36,918 nt of DNA, taken from the NCBI GenBank assembly GCA_012728875.1, contig JAAYEF010000027.1:80546-117463 (forward strand). Direction: 5' to 3'. The stretch comes from Candidatus Cloacimonadota bacterium (GTDB lineage: Bacteria; Cloacimonadota; Cloacimonadia; Cloacimonadales; Cloacimonadaceae). The notes beneath the pieces are model-generated. The model was given only the letters and a program-made list of their open reading frames with translations. It was not told the DNA's origin and did not search any database. Both the position numbers and the translations under genes were made by a program. This document shows, piece by piece, positions 1-7,993 of this stretch (position 1 is the first letter of the stretch; the number at the start of each line of letters is the position of its first letter).

Positions 1-1511
1 AAGTTGCCTTGGCAAACTGCGGTTACATCAATCCCGAAAGCTTGGAAGAGTATATCGCCACCGGCGGTTACGAAGCTTTGGGAACCGTTTTGACCGAGAT
101 GAGCCCCCAGGACGCCATCAACGTGGTGAAGGAATCCGGCTTGCGCGGACGCGGCGGCGGCGGCTTTCCCACCCACATCAAATGGCAGATGGTTCATAAC
201 ATCCAGGATGATGAAAAATACATCATCTGCAACGGCGACGAGGGTGACCCCGGTGCTTTCATGGACCGCTCGCTTTTGGAAGGCGACCCCCACCGCATTC
301 TGGAAGGAATGATGCTGGGAGCCTATTCCATCGGCGCTTCCAAAGGCTTTTTCTACATCCGTGCAGAATATCCACTTGCCATCCAGCGCATCAAGGGCGC
401 CATCGCCCAGGCAAAGGAAGCCGGCTTGATGGGTGAAAACATCTTTGGCTCGAACTTTTCCTTCGATGCCGAGGTTCGCACCGGCGCAGGCGCTTTCGTT
501 TGCGGCGAAGAAATGGCTTTGATCCATTCCCTGGAAGGCGAGCGCGGAAATCCCACTCCGAAGCCGCCATATCCCGCCACCAAAGGCCTCTGGGAAAAAC
601 CCACCGTGGTGAACAACGTGGAGACCATGGCAAACCTGCCCACCATTTTCCTCAAAGGTGCACAGTGGTTTGCCAAAATGGGAACCAAAACCAGCAAGGG
701 AACCAAGGTCTTTGCCCTCACCGGCGACATCAACAACACCGGCTTGGTGGAAGTGCCCATGGGCATCACACTGCGTGAGCTGATCTACGACGTTGGCGGC
801 GGCATGACCGGCGGCCATCCCTTCAAGGCGGTTCAGCTTGGCGGACCCTCTGGCGGCTGCCTCACCGTGGAACATCTGGACGTTGGCGTGGACTATGAAA
901 GCCTGAAAGAACGCGGTGCCATGATGGGTTCCGGCGGCGTCATCGTGATGAACGACAAAAAGTGCATGGTGAACGTTGCCAAATTCTTCATCGAATTTTG
1001 CGTGGAGGAATCCTGCGGAAAATGCCCGCCCTGCCGCATCGGTCTGAAACAGATGTACAACATCCTGGACCGCATCACCAAAGGCAAGGGCAGGGAAGGC
1101 GACATCGAGGAACTCCAGCGCTTGGGCGAAGCCATCAACAAGCTTTCGCTTTGCGGCCTGGGTCAAACCGCGCCCAACCCCGTGCTTTCCACCATCCGCT
1201 ATTTCCGCGACGAATATGAAGCCCACATCCGGGACAAAACCTGTCCCACCAAGGTTTGCAGCGATCTTTTCTATTTCAATATAGACAAAGAACACTGCAT
1301 CGGCTGTTCGCTCTGCGCGCGCAAATGCCCGGTGGCGTGCATCAGCGGTTCCCGCGAGGAAAAATATACCATCCACCAGGTGGAATGCATCAAGTGTGGC
1401 AACTGTCAGGACGTTTGCCCTGTGAACGCCATCGATCGCATCCCTGGTATGCACATTGATGTAACCAGATATCAAGAGCGCCTGGCACGTGTTGCCGATG
1501 ATGACGATTAA
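1..1511 (+). CDS. hydB: NADH-binding flavoprotein subunit of bifurcating-type [FeFe]-hydrogenase (HydB), 5' end cut by window
   Basis: NuoF-family subunit that binds FMN and NAD(H) and passes electrons by Fe-S clusters to the hydrogenase subunit. The frame is open from base 3; the first possible start, a TTG at 9, lies inside the conserved N-terminal part, so the true start and probably an N-terminal 2Fe-2S domain lie upstream. Counting from 9, the FMN/NAD Rossmann signature GRGGGGFP is at residues 47-54, followed by CNGDEGDPGAFMDR, the form I know from Thermotoga HydB rather than the NADEGEPGTF form of NuoF. The Cys motif ESCGKCPPCR plus a downstream LCGLGQ cysteine should hold one 4Fe-4S cluster. 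A two-cluster ferredoxin domain (CIGCSLCARKCP and CIKCGNCQDVCP) ends the protein. One deviation is CGEEMAL where CGEETAL is usual. The next gene starts 14 bp downstream. Confidence 0.93.
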   Translation, partial: VALANCGYINPESLEEYIATGGYEALGTVLTEMSPQDAINVVKESGLRGRGGGGFPTHIKWQMVHNIQDDEKYIICNGDEGDPGAFMDRSLLEGDPHRILEGMMLGAYSIGASKGFFYIRAEYPLAIQRIKGAIAQAKEAGLMGENIFGSNFSFDAEVRTGAGAFVCGEEMALIHSLEGERGNPTPKPPYPATKGLWEKPTVVNNVETMANLPTIFLKGAQWFAKMGTKTSKGTKVFALTGDINNTGLVEVPMGITLRELIYDVGGGMTGGHPFKAVQLGGPSGGCLTVEHLDVGVDYESLKERGAMMGSGGVIVMNDKKCMVNVAKFFIEFCVEESCGKCPPCRIGLKQMYNILDRITKGKGREGDIEELQRLGEAINKLSLCGLGQTAPNPVLSTIRYFRDEYEAHIRDKTCPTKVCSDLFYFNIDKEHCIGCSLCARKCPVACISGSREEKYTIHQVECIKCGNCQDVCPVNAIDRIPGMHIDVTRYQERLARVADDDD

Positions 1512-1525
1512 TGATAGGAGGAACC

Positions 1526-1984
1526 ATGTACACAGAGATCTGTAACAAATACACTCCTGAAAAACACAACCTGATTCAGATCCTGCACGAGATCCAAGAT
1601 ACGCACCCGCAACACTACATTTCTGCAGAAGCCGTGAAGACCGTGGCGGACTATCTGGGCATTGCCGAAAACCACATCTATGGCGTGCTCACGTTCTACA
1701 CCATGTATAGCACCACTCCCCGCGGCAAAAACATCATCCGCCTCTGCGAATCTCCGCCCTGCTACATCAAAGGCAGTCAAAACATCCTGCGCAAGCTCAA
1801 ATCCATGCTGGATGTTCAAACCGGAGAAACCACGCAGGACGGCCTGTTCACCCTGGAACTCAGCGCCTGCCTCGGTGTTTGCGGAAACGCTCCCGTGATG
1901 ATGATCAACGACGATATGTATGGTGACCTCACCGACGAAAGGGTGGAGGAAATCATCGAAAAGATCAGAAGGGGGAACCAATGA
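1526..1984 (+). CDS. hydC: HydC / NuoE-like thioredoxin-fold 2Fe-2S subunit
   Basis: A 152-residue protein of the NuoE/HydC family, a thioredoxin-like ferredoxin that relays electrons between the flavin subunit and the rest of the hydrogenase. The four cluster cysteines are visible as CESPPC (C-x4-C) and SACLGVC (C-x3-C). The N-terminal helical part (HNLIQILHEIQ, VADYLGI, VYGVLTFYTMY-like stretch) is typical of the family. The start is the ATG at 1526, preceded by the strong Shine-Dalgarno AGGAGGA at 1516-1522; an in-frame ATG at 1511 lies upstream of that site and is less likely. The stop overlaps the next start as ATGA, so the two are probably translationally coupled. Confidence 0.93.
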   Translation: MYTEICNKYTPEKHNLIQILHEIQDTHPQHYISAEAVKTVADYLGIAENHIYGVLTFYTMYSTTPRGKNIIRLCESPPCYIKGSQNILRKLKSMLDVQTGETTQDGLFTLELSACLGVCGNAPVMMINDDMYGDLTDERVEEIIEKIRRGNQ

Positions 1985-3543
1985 AATTCTATCGCAGCCA
2001 TATCCTGGTGGGAATCAACGAAACTTCCCTGCAAGCGGGAGTGGAGGAATTTCTCCGCAGTCTGAGAGCCGAGCTTTCCAAGCACAATCTCCAGGAAGAG
2101 GTGAATGTTCTCGAAACCGGTCCCCTGGGCTTTTTTGGACGCGGAATCTGCCTCAGCGTCTATCCCGACAACGTCAACTATCAAGACGTGAAGCTGGACG
2201 ACATCCCTGAATTGGTGGAAGAACACTTCCTCAAGGGACGCCCTGTGGGACGTCTGATGCTGGATACCTTGGGAAAATTCACCCCGAAGTTCGACTATCA
2301 AAACCGCATTGTGCTTCGCAATTCGGGTCTCATCGATCCGGAAAGCATTGATGAATACATCGGTACCGGTGGCTATGAAGCCTGGGAGAAAGTTCTCACG
2401 CAGATGCAGCCCATCGAGATCGTGAATGAAGTGAAAAAATCCGGTCTTCAGGGACGCGGCGGAGCCGGCTTTCCCGCCGGAGTGAAATGGAGCTTCACCG
2501 CTCCCATCGACGCTCCCCAAAAATATGTGGTGGTAAACGCCGACGAAGGCGAACCCGGCACTTTCAAAGACCGTCTGATCATGGAAGGCGACCCACACCA
2601 GCTCTTGGAAGGAACCATGATCTGCGCCCGCGCAGTTGGAGCCACCAAAGCCTGGATCTACATCCGCGGGGAATACAAGCTCTGCATCGAGCGCCTGCAA
2701 AACGCCATCAACCAATGCCGCGAATATGGCATCATCGGCGAAAACATCTTCGACTCCGGCTTCGACCTGGATATCGAGATCAAGATTGGCGCCGGTGCCT
2801 ACGTTTGCGGAGAGGAAACCGCCCTGATCGAATCCCTGGAAGGAAACCGCGGTCACCCACGCTGGAAACCGCCCTTCCCCGGAGTTGAAGGACTTTGGAA
2901 GGCGCCCACCGTGGTGAACAACGTGGAAACCCTGGCAAACGTTCCCTACATCATCAAGGAAGGTGCCGATGCCTATCGCAAACGCGGCACACCGGATTCC
3001 CCCGGCACCAAGGTTTACACCATCCTGGGCGACGTTGCCCATCCCGGCCTCTGCGAAGTGGATATGGGAACCACGCTGCGCACCATCATCAACGAGCACG
3101 GCGGCGGCATGAAAAAAGGCTTCCGCTTCAAAGCTGCTCTGGTTGGCGGCGCTGCCGGTGTTTTTCTGCCCGAAGCAAGGCTGGATGTGAGCATGGACCA
3201 CAGCAGCTTGAAGGAATATGCCGCTGTTTTGGGTTCGGGCGCCATTTTGGTGATCAACGAACATCAAAGCATCGTGGACATACTCTGGTCAATCCTGAAG
3301 TTTTTCCGTCATGAATCCTGCGGAAAGTGCGCTCCCTGCCGCAACGGCTGCCAACAGCTTTACAAGCTGATCACCAAGATCAAAAAAGGAAATGGCAGTA
3401 TGGACGATGTCGAGCTCATGCTCACCATCGCCGAAACCATGTTTGCCACAAGCTTCTGCGCGCTGGGACAGTCCCCTGTTATGGTCATCCGTTCCGCCGT
3501 TGAATACTTCCGTGACGAATTCATCGCGATAACAAATAAGTAA
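1981..3543 (+). CDS. second NuoF-like NADH/FMN subunit with degenerate N-terminal ferredoxin domain
   Basis: A 520-residue NuoF paralogue in the same hydrogenase operon. Residues about 1-95 have the outline of the thioredoxin-like 2Fe-2S domain often fused to HydB/HndC proteins, but the cluster cysteines are gone: the first motif region reads VGINETSLQAG, the second ETGPLGFFGRGIC, and only one cysteine is left. From about residue 100 the NuoF core is intact: GRGGAGFP for FMN (near residue 158), VNADEGEPGTFKDR, CGEETALIESLEG, and ESCGKCAPCRNG plus SFCALGQ for the 4Fe-4S cluster. Unlike the first gene it ends right after the core, with no two-cluster ferredoxin domain. It may be a second NAD(P)H site or a structural paralogue; the sequence does not decide. 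It overlaps hydC by 4 bp and precedes hydA by 17 bp. Confidence 0.9.
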   Translation: MKFYRSHILVGINETSLQAGVEEFLRSLRAELSKHNLQEEVNVLETGPLGFFGRGICLSVYPDNVNYQDVKLDDIPELVEEHFLKGRPVGRLMLDTLGKFTPKFDYQNRIVLRNSGLIDPESIDEYIGTGGYEAWEKVLTQMQPIEIVNEVKKSGLQGRGGAGFPAGVKWSFTAPIDAPQKYVVVNADEGEPGTFKDRLIMEGDPHQLLEGTMICARAVGATKAWIYIRGEYKLCIERLQNAINQCREYGIIGENIFDSGFDLDIEIKIGAGAYVCGEETALIESLEGNRGHPRWKPPFPGVEGLWKAPTVVNNVETLANVPYIIKEGADAYRKRGTPDSPGTKVYTILGDVAHPGLCEVDMGTTLRTIINEHGGGMKKGFRFKAALVGGAAGVFLPEARLDVSMDHSSLKEYAAVLGSGAILVINEHQSIVDILWSILKFFRHESCGKCAPCRNGCQQLYKLITKIKKGNGSMDDVELMLTIAETMFATSFCALGQSPVMVIRSAVEYFRDEFIAITNK

Positions 3544-3560
3544 GATAAAGAGGTTTAGAA

Positions 3561-5351
3561 ATGGCTAAAACTGTAAATATCTGGATCGATGGCCAGCATC
3601 TGGAAGTTCCGGACTCCATGACCATCATCGAAGCCGCCGACAAACACGGGGTTTACATTCCCAGGCTCTGCTACCATCCCGATTTGCCGCCAACTGCAAA
3701 CTGCGGCGTCTGCGTTGTGGAAATCGAAGGCACACCGGCTCCCAAAAGAGCCTGCTGCACCCCCGTGAACGAAGGGATGAAGATTACCACAAACAGCAAA
3801 AAACTGCGTTCCTACCGTAAAACCCTGGTCGAAATGATCCTTTCAAACCACGATGTGACCTGCCCCACCTGCGTGGCAAACAACAAGTGTGAACTCCAGA
3901 TTCTGGCAAACAACCTGGGCGTGGATCCCGAATCCCTGCCCACCATCCTGGACCGCCAGCCTGTGGACGAAAGCTCACTTTCCATCATCCGCGACGTGAA
4001 TAAATGCATCTCCTGCGGTCGCTGCATCACCGTTTGCAACGAAGTGCAGACCGTTTTTGCCATCACCATGACCGACCGCGGAATCGGCTCCCATGTGGAC
4101 ACCCCCTTCGGCATGGGCATGGCAAACAGCCCCTGCGTGAACTGCGGACAGTGCACCGTCTATTGTCCCACCGGCGCTCTGCGCGAACGCGGTGAGATCG
4201 ACCTGGTTTGGGATGCCATCCTCGACCCGGACAAGCACGTCATCGTGCAGGAAGCTCCTTCCGTCCGCGTTTCCCTGGGTGAAGACTTCGGACTTCCCCT
4301 GGGCGCCGTCACCCCCAAGAAAATGTATGCCGCCCTGCGCAAAATCGGGTTCGACAGCGTGATGGACACAAACTTCACCGCCGACCTCACCATCCTGGAA
4401 GAGGGAACAGAGTGTGTGGCAAAGCTTAAAGCCGGCGAAAAACGCCCGCTCATCACGTCCTGCTCACCGGGCTGGATCAAATTCATGGAAACCTACTATC
4501 CCGACCTTGCGGATTGCGTTTCCACTGCAAAATCGCCCATGAGCATGTTCGGCGTGCTTTCCAAAACCTATTATGCGCAGGAAAACAACATCGACCCCGC
4601 CAAAATCGTCTCTGTGGCGATCATGCCCTGCACGGCAAAGAAATTCGAAGCGCGCCGTCCCGAACTGCGTGACTCAGGATTCCAGGATACGGACTATGTG
4701 CTCACCACCCGCGAGCTCATCCGCATGATCAAGGAAGCCGGCATCGACTTTGCCAACCTGCCCGAGGAAGAACCCGACGAAGGCATGAGCTTCTACTCCG
4801 GCGCCGGAACCATCTTTGGTGCCACCGGCGGTGTGATGGAAGCCGCCATCCGTTCCGCCTATTTCCTGGTGACCGGTGAAGAACTGCAACACCTGGACAT
4901 CGAAGCCGTTCGCGGCCTTCAAGGCGTGAAGGAAGCTGCCATCGAAGTTCCCGGCTTTGGCGAAGTGCGCGTTGCCGTTGCCCACGGCCTCAGCAATGCC
5001 CGCATCGTGATGGACCGCGTGCGCGAAAGCCTTGCCACCACAGGAGAATCTCCCTGGCACTTCATCGAGATCATGGCATGCCCCGGTGGCTGCGTTGGCG
5101 GCGGCGGACAGCCCTATGGAAACGACATCGCTTCCCGCGCCCGCCGTGGTCTTTCGCTCTATGAAGAAGACCGCAGCCTGCCCGTGCGCCAATCCCACAA
5201 AAACCCCGAAGTCGTCAAAATCTATGAACGCTTTCTGGGCGAACCTTTGTCACCCCTGGCGCTCAAACTGCTCCACACCTACTATTTCAAACGCTCTGTG
5301 AGCGATGGCCAGGTGGTCGAGCAAGTCACTGAAAAACACACCGCCCACTAA
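3561..5351 (+). CDS. hydA: catalytic [FeFe]-hydrogenase subunit HydA, modular M3 type
   Basis: Catalytic subunit for H2 evolution or uptake. Domains in order: N-terminal 2Fe-2S domain (C37, C48, C51 and C65/66), the His-Cys 4Fe-4S motif (H97, C101, C104, C110), two 4Fe-4S clusters (C149, C152, C155, C159 and C192, C195, C198, C202), then the H-cluster domain with all three signatures: TSCSPGW (C301), MPCTAKK (C357) and MACPGGCVGGGGQP (C507, C511). The small-subunit-like tail follows. The 596-residue length fits the soluble multi-subunit NAD-linked hydrogenases. No C-terminal 2Fe-2S extension is present, unlike Thermotoga HydA. The start ATG has AGAGG upstream. With HydB and HydC it suggests an electron-bifurcating or NADH-dependent enzyme; no maturase genes (HydE, F, G) are in this window. 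Confidence 0.97.
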   Translation: MAKTVNIWIDGQHLEVPDSMTIIEAADKHGVYIPRLCYHPDLPPTANCGVCVVEIEGTPAPKRACCTPVNEGMKITTNSKKLRSYRKTLVEMILSNHDVTCPTCVANNKCELQILANNLGVDPESLPTILDRQPVDESSLSIIRDVNKCISCGRCITVCNEVQTVFAITMTDRGIGSHVDTPFGMGMANSPCVNCGQCTVYCPTGALRERGEIDLVWDAILDPDKHVIVQEAPSVRVSLGEDFGLPLGAVTPKKMYAALRKIGFDSVMDTNFTADLTILEEGTECVAKLKAGEKRPLITSCSPGWIKFMETYYPDLADCVSTAKSPMSMFGVLSKTYYAQENNIDPAKIVSVAIMPCTAKKFEARRPELRDSGFQDTDYVLTTRELIRMIKEAGIDFANLPEEEPDEGMSFYSGAGTIFGATGGVMEAAIRSAYFLVTGEELQHLDIEAVRGLQGVKEAAIEVPGFGEVRVAVAHGLSNARIVMDRVRESLATTGESPWHFIEIMACPGGCVGGGGQPYGNDIASRARRGLSLYEEDRSLPVRQSHKNPEVVKIYERFLGEPLSPLALKLLHTYYFKRSVSDGQVVEQVTEKHTAH

Positions 5352-5371
5352 AAGGCGAAAATAATCTGAAC

Positions 5372-5401
5372 ATGGCGGGATTTCGGTCCCGCCATTTTTT
5401 T
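5372..5401 (+). terminator. rho-independent terminator of the hydrogenase operon
   Basis: A perfect 9-bp stem (ATGGCGGGA at 5372-5380 with its complement at 5387-5395), loop TTTCGG, followed by a T run. It lies 20 bp after the hydA stop. Confidence 0.9.
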
Positions 5402-5405
5402 GGCA

Positions 5406-5432
5406 CGCAGATTTCTCAGATTCCGCAGATTA
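5406..5432 (+). repeat. 9-nt-periodic repeat, three units of CGCAGATTN
   Basis: Three successive 9-mers: CGCAGATTT, CTCAGATTC, CGCAGATTA. The same family follows the terminator at 35959-35990 near the other end of the window. Confidence 0.7.
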
Positions 5433-5514
5433 ATCATTATGAAGTCCCCCTGAAAATATTGGGAACGTTTTGCTCGCTTATAAAACGTCTTTTAATAATA
5501 TAAGGAGAAAGAAA

Positions 5515-5832
5515 ATGCTGGAGGCTTTCTTGATGTGCTCAGATTTTGTCCAATATCCGTCGTCATGGGGCACCCCAGAAAAAGGCGGGTATTCCACGAG
5601 TAACAGACAGGTAATTAGTTTGGGAGATTCAAGGGTGAAGGGGAAGAGTGGACTGGCTTTGCATATTGAAGGAACAAGGTCGGCGGACGGTGATAGGTTT
5701 ATGAACAAGGACAGAATTGGATTTTTCGCTACGCTCGAATTGACGGGATGGCGCGGGTTTGGGCGTGATTGTAACAGGTTTTCGTGTCCCCCAGCCCTGA
5801 AACTTCAAATCGCTAAACCGTTACAACGCTAA
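5515..5832 (+). CDS. doubtful 105-residue reading frame in repeat-bearing spacer
   Basis: I do not recognise this product. In favour of a gene: the ATG at 5515 has a strong AAGGAG site 7 nt upstream (5502-5507) and a promoter-like pair TTGCTC (5470-5475), 17 bp, TAATAA (5493-5498). Against it: the translation has no hydrophobic or conserved pattern, and its 3' part, from about 5730 on, is the kind of sequence found in the non-coding repeat island at 36000-36600 (for example CAGCCCTG, and the AACGCTAAAACGCC stretch at its end). It may be a decayed gene start overwritten by repeats, or a chance frame behind a real promoter. Confidence 0.2.
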   Translation: MLEAFLMCSDFVQYPSSWGTPEKGGYSTSNRQVISLGDSRVKGKSGLALHIEGTRSADGDRFMNKDRIGFFATLELTGWRGFGRDCNRFSCPPALKLQIAKPLQR

Positions 5833-5846
5833 AACGCCAAAACGTT
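5830..5846 (-). repeat. 17-bp word shared in inverted orientation with 36227-36243
   Basis: TAAAACGCCAAAACGTT at 5830-5846 is the exact reverse complement of 36227-36243. Both copies lie in non-coding DNA next to CGTTTTAG-type words. Confidence 0.7.
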
Positions 5847-5862
5847 ACAAGCTTGTGAAAAC

Positions 5863-5888
5863 AAAAAAAGCCGGCCACGGGGACCGGC
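5863..5888 (-). terminator. terminator downstream of the SOR-like gene
   Basis: On the - strand a GCCGG/CCGGC stem with one internal mismatch and a GC-rich loop (5870-5888) is followed by seven T's (5863-5869). It lies 22 bp after the stop of the gene at 5911-6249. Confidence 0.85.
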
Positions 5889-5910
5889 ATAAGAACTTGA
5901 ATTCAGGGCC

Positions 5911-6249
5911 TTATTTCAAAGCCATGACGGTGGATTTTTTCCCGCCTTTGTTGCAGGTGAGGGTGATTTCCAGTTTGTCATTTTTTTGGAGGTTGGGAAT
6001 CTTGTAGATGAAGGAGCCGCCGGTGTTGTCGTTTTGGGTGCGGGCGGTTTGGGTGATGATGGTTTTTCCGTTCAGACTGATCTCCACGTGGTCGATATAG
6101 TGTTCCTTGGAGTCTTTCACCTTGTGGTCGAAAGAGATTTCCAAGGTTTGGGAGGCGGCTTTGTAGGAGGCGTAGATTTCGTCTGCAGGATGGGCAAAAA
6201 GACCGCAAGCGATGGCGAGTAAAGCCAGAATGATCAAGGTGTTTTTCAT
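5911..6249 (-). CDS. small secreted protein with superoxide-reductase (desulfoferrodoxin)-like fold
   Basis: A 112-residue protein. MKNTLIILALLAIACGLFA is a signal peptide, so the rest is periplasmic or surface exposed. The mature part resembles the Ig-like iron domain of superoxide reductase: DHKVKDSKEHYIDHVEI lines up with the HPM..EHYIEWIEL region that supplies iron-binding histidines, and LTCNKGGK lines up with YCNLHGLW. The cysteine is kept but the following ligand histidine is glycine here. It may therefore bind metal differently or not at all. The ATG at 6249 is chosen because AAGGAG precedes it; an upstream in-frame extension has no such site and lacks protein-like character. It lies 142 bp after the S41 protease gene in the same direction, with its own terminator. 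The family call is by eye. Confidence 0.6.
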   Translation of the reverse strand: MKNTLIILALLAIACGLFAHPADEIYASYKAASQTLEISFDHKVKDSKEHYIDHVEISLNGKTIITQTARTQNDNTGGSFIYKIPNLQKNDKLEITLTCNKGGKKSTVMALK

Positions 6250-6295
6250 TTTACCATACTCCTTTTCAAATGGTGTTGATCTTGAAAACGGCAAG

Positions 6296-6328
6296 GCCCG
6301 GGCTTCAACAACTGGGTTGAGCCGGGGC
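6296..6328 (-). other. stem-loop in the leader of the SOR-like gene
   Basis: The arms at 6296-6304 and 6320-6328 pair at 8 of 9 positions around a 15-nt loop. No T run follows on the - strand, so a simple terminator is unlikely. It lies 47 bp upstream of the start codon and could be a leader structure or processing site. Confidence 0.4.
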
Positions 6329-6355
6329 GAGCCGAGATTTTTGTATTTTATGTAA

Positions 6356-6384
6356 CTCCGCAAATTCATACTTGTTTGCCGGAG
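6356..6384 (-). terminator. weak hairpin after the S41 protease gene
   Basis: CTCCGCAAA at 6356-6364 pairs with TTTGCCGGAG at 6375-6384 with one bulged base, loop 10 nt. It directly follows the end of the 17-gene run but lacks a clear T tract, so termination is uncertain and read-through into the next gene is possible. Confidence 0.35.
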
Positions 6385-6391
6385 GAAACCT

Positions 6392-7993
6392 TCATTTTTT
6401 CTTGTTCAGAGACGCGGCATGGGCGAAAAGCTCGTCCATGGTTTTGAAGCGACTCAGCAGGGCGACCGCCTGTTGGAGCTGTGTGTCCAGTTCGATGGTG
6501 GCTTTGTAGGCTTCCAGGTCTCCATGGACGGAGCGCAAAAGCTCGCTTTTGATCATGGTGCGGATGTAGGTGTCTGTGCTGTCCACGTCTGCCTGGGTAT
6601 ATTTGATGTCGCGCGAAGTGGCGTAGGAAAGGAAGCGGTTGAAGAGCTCGGGACCCACCACGATGTTTTTGTCCAGCTTGTGGTCGTGTTCCACCATATA
6701 GTCCACGGCGAAGTTGAAAAAGGCGTTTTTGCGGCGAAGTTCCACGGCAAAGTTTGTGAGCCTGTCGCTGTCCGCCTCGATATCCGGGGTGATGCCGCCA
6801 CCGCCGTAAACCTCACGGTTTTTCACGGTGTGGTAAACCTGCTTGAGGTTCAGCTCTTCCTCGGCGTTGATGTCGGTTTCGTTCACTTCCTTGCCCAGGA
6901 GGATTTTGTCGTTGCTCTTTTTGTGGATGCAGCGTCCGGATTTGATGTAATAGTAGGCGGTGGTGATCTTGATGCCGTTTCCGTTCATGAGGGGAAGCAG
7001 CTGCTGAACGCTGCCTTTGCCGAAGGTGGTCTTTCCCATCACGAGGCCTTTATCCCAGTCCTGCAGCGAGCCGGCAAAGATTTCGGAGGCGCTGGCGCTG
7101 GCTTCGTTCACCATCACGATGATGGGATAGTTTCTCATCTTGGTGCTGTAGCGAGTGAGATATTGGCGGTTTGCGTTTGCCATTCTGCCCTTGGTTTCCA
7201 CCACCAGCTTGTTTTGGCCGATGAATTCGTTCACGGTGTCCACAGCCTGGTCCAGCAGGCCGCCGGGGTTTGAACGCAGGTCGATGATCAGGCCGGTGAT
7301 GCCTTGCTGTTCCAAGCCGGTCAGGGCGGCGCGAAGCTCCTGCACGGTGTTCTCATTGAACTGGCTGATGCGCAGATAGCCCGCTCCGTTGTCCATCTTG
7401 AAGCTGTAGGGCACGCTTTTGATCTTGATGGTTTCGCGCACGATCTTGAATTCCAAGGGCTTGGATACGCCGGGACGGCTGATGGTGATGATGACGGTGG
7501 TTCCCACGTCTCCGCGCATATATTTGATGGCTTCGTCCGTGCTCATGCCCACGACGCTTTTGTCGTTCACGCGGATGATTTTGTCTCCGGCGGTGATGCC
7601 CATTCTGTATGCGGGGGTTCCTTCGATGGGCGAAATGACGGTTACGTAGTCGCCGATCTTGTCGATATGGATGCCCAAACCGCCGAAGGAGCCTTTGGTG
7701 GAGGTGGTGAATTCCTCATATTCGGATTTGGTGAAAAAGTTTGTGTGGGGGTCGGTGGAGCCGAGCATGCCGATGATGGCGGCCTTGATGAGCTCTTCAT
7801 CGCTGAGTTCGGTCACATAGCCTTGTTTGAGCTTGGTGAGCACTTCGCTGAAAAGACCGAGCTGGGAATAGAGGTCGGTGCCGCTGCCTTGGTTTTGGGC
7901 AAAGACTCCGGTGGCGGTGAAAAGCATCAGCGCCGTTAGAATCCAGACGGCGGCGATGGTCAGCAGAGCGGTTTTTTGCTTGTTTTTAATCAC
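6392..7993 (-). CDS. S41-family C-terminal-processing serine protease (CtpA-like)
   Basis: A 533-residue exported protease that trims or degrades envelope proteins. Residues about 9-32 form a signal peptide or membrane anchor. A PDZ domain covers about 103-175 (GGLGIHIDKIG to ISRPG). The S41 core carries DLRSNPGG and the Ser-Lys dyad: S301 in ASASASE, K326 in TFGKG and Q330, spaced as in CtpB (25 and 4 residues). The roughly 180-residue C-terminal extension after the core is helical-looking and I do not recognise it. The start is GTG at 7993 with TAGGAG 6 nt upstream, and it overlaps the tmk stop by 8 bp. It is the last gene of the long run starting at der. Confidence 0.93.
   Translation of the reverse strand: MIKNKQKTALLTIAAVWILTALMLFTATGVFAQNQGSGTDLYSQLGLFSEVLTKLKQGYVTELSDEELIKAAIIGMLGSTDPHTNFFTKSEYEEFTTSTKGSFGGLGIHIDKIGDYVTVISPIEGTPAYRMGITAGDKIIRVNDKSVVGMSTDEAIKYMRGDVGTTVIITISRPGVSKPLEFKIVRETIKIKSVPYSFKMDNGAGYLRISQFNENTVQELRAALTGLEQQGITGLIIDLRSNPGGLLDQAVDTVNEFIGQNKLVVETKGRMANANRQYLTRYSTKMRNYPIIVMVNEASASASEIFAGSLQDWDKGLVMGKTTFGKGSVQQLLPLMNGNGIKITTAYYYIKSGRCIHKKSNDKILLGKEVNETDINAEEELNLKQVYHTVKNREVYGGGGITPDIEADSDRLTNFAVELRRKNAFFNFAVDYMVEHDHKLDKNIVVGPELFNRFLSYATSRDIKYTQADVDSTDTYIRTMIKSELLRSVHGDLEAYKATIELDTQLQQAVALLSRFKTMDELFAHAASLNKKK

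Larger units (their letters stand above)
5433..5862. other. spacer between hydrogenase operon and SOR-like gene
   Basis: Apart from the doubtful frame at 5515-5832 it holds the palindrome TGGGGCACCCCA near 5568 and a block at 5810-5850 rich in AACGCTAAAACGCC-like words. I see no RNA gene here. Confidence 0.5.

Noticed and set aside
1816-3267. Long open frame on the - strand opposite the second NuoF gene
   Set aside because: It is antisense to a strongly conserved gene, has no ribosome site, and reads as His/Phe/Gly-rich artefact typical of the complement of G+C-rich codons.
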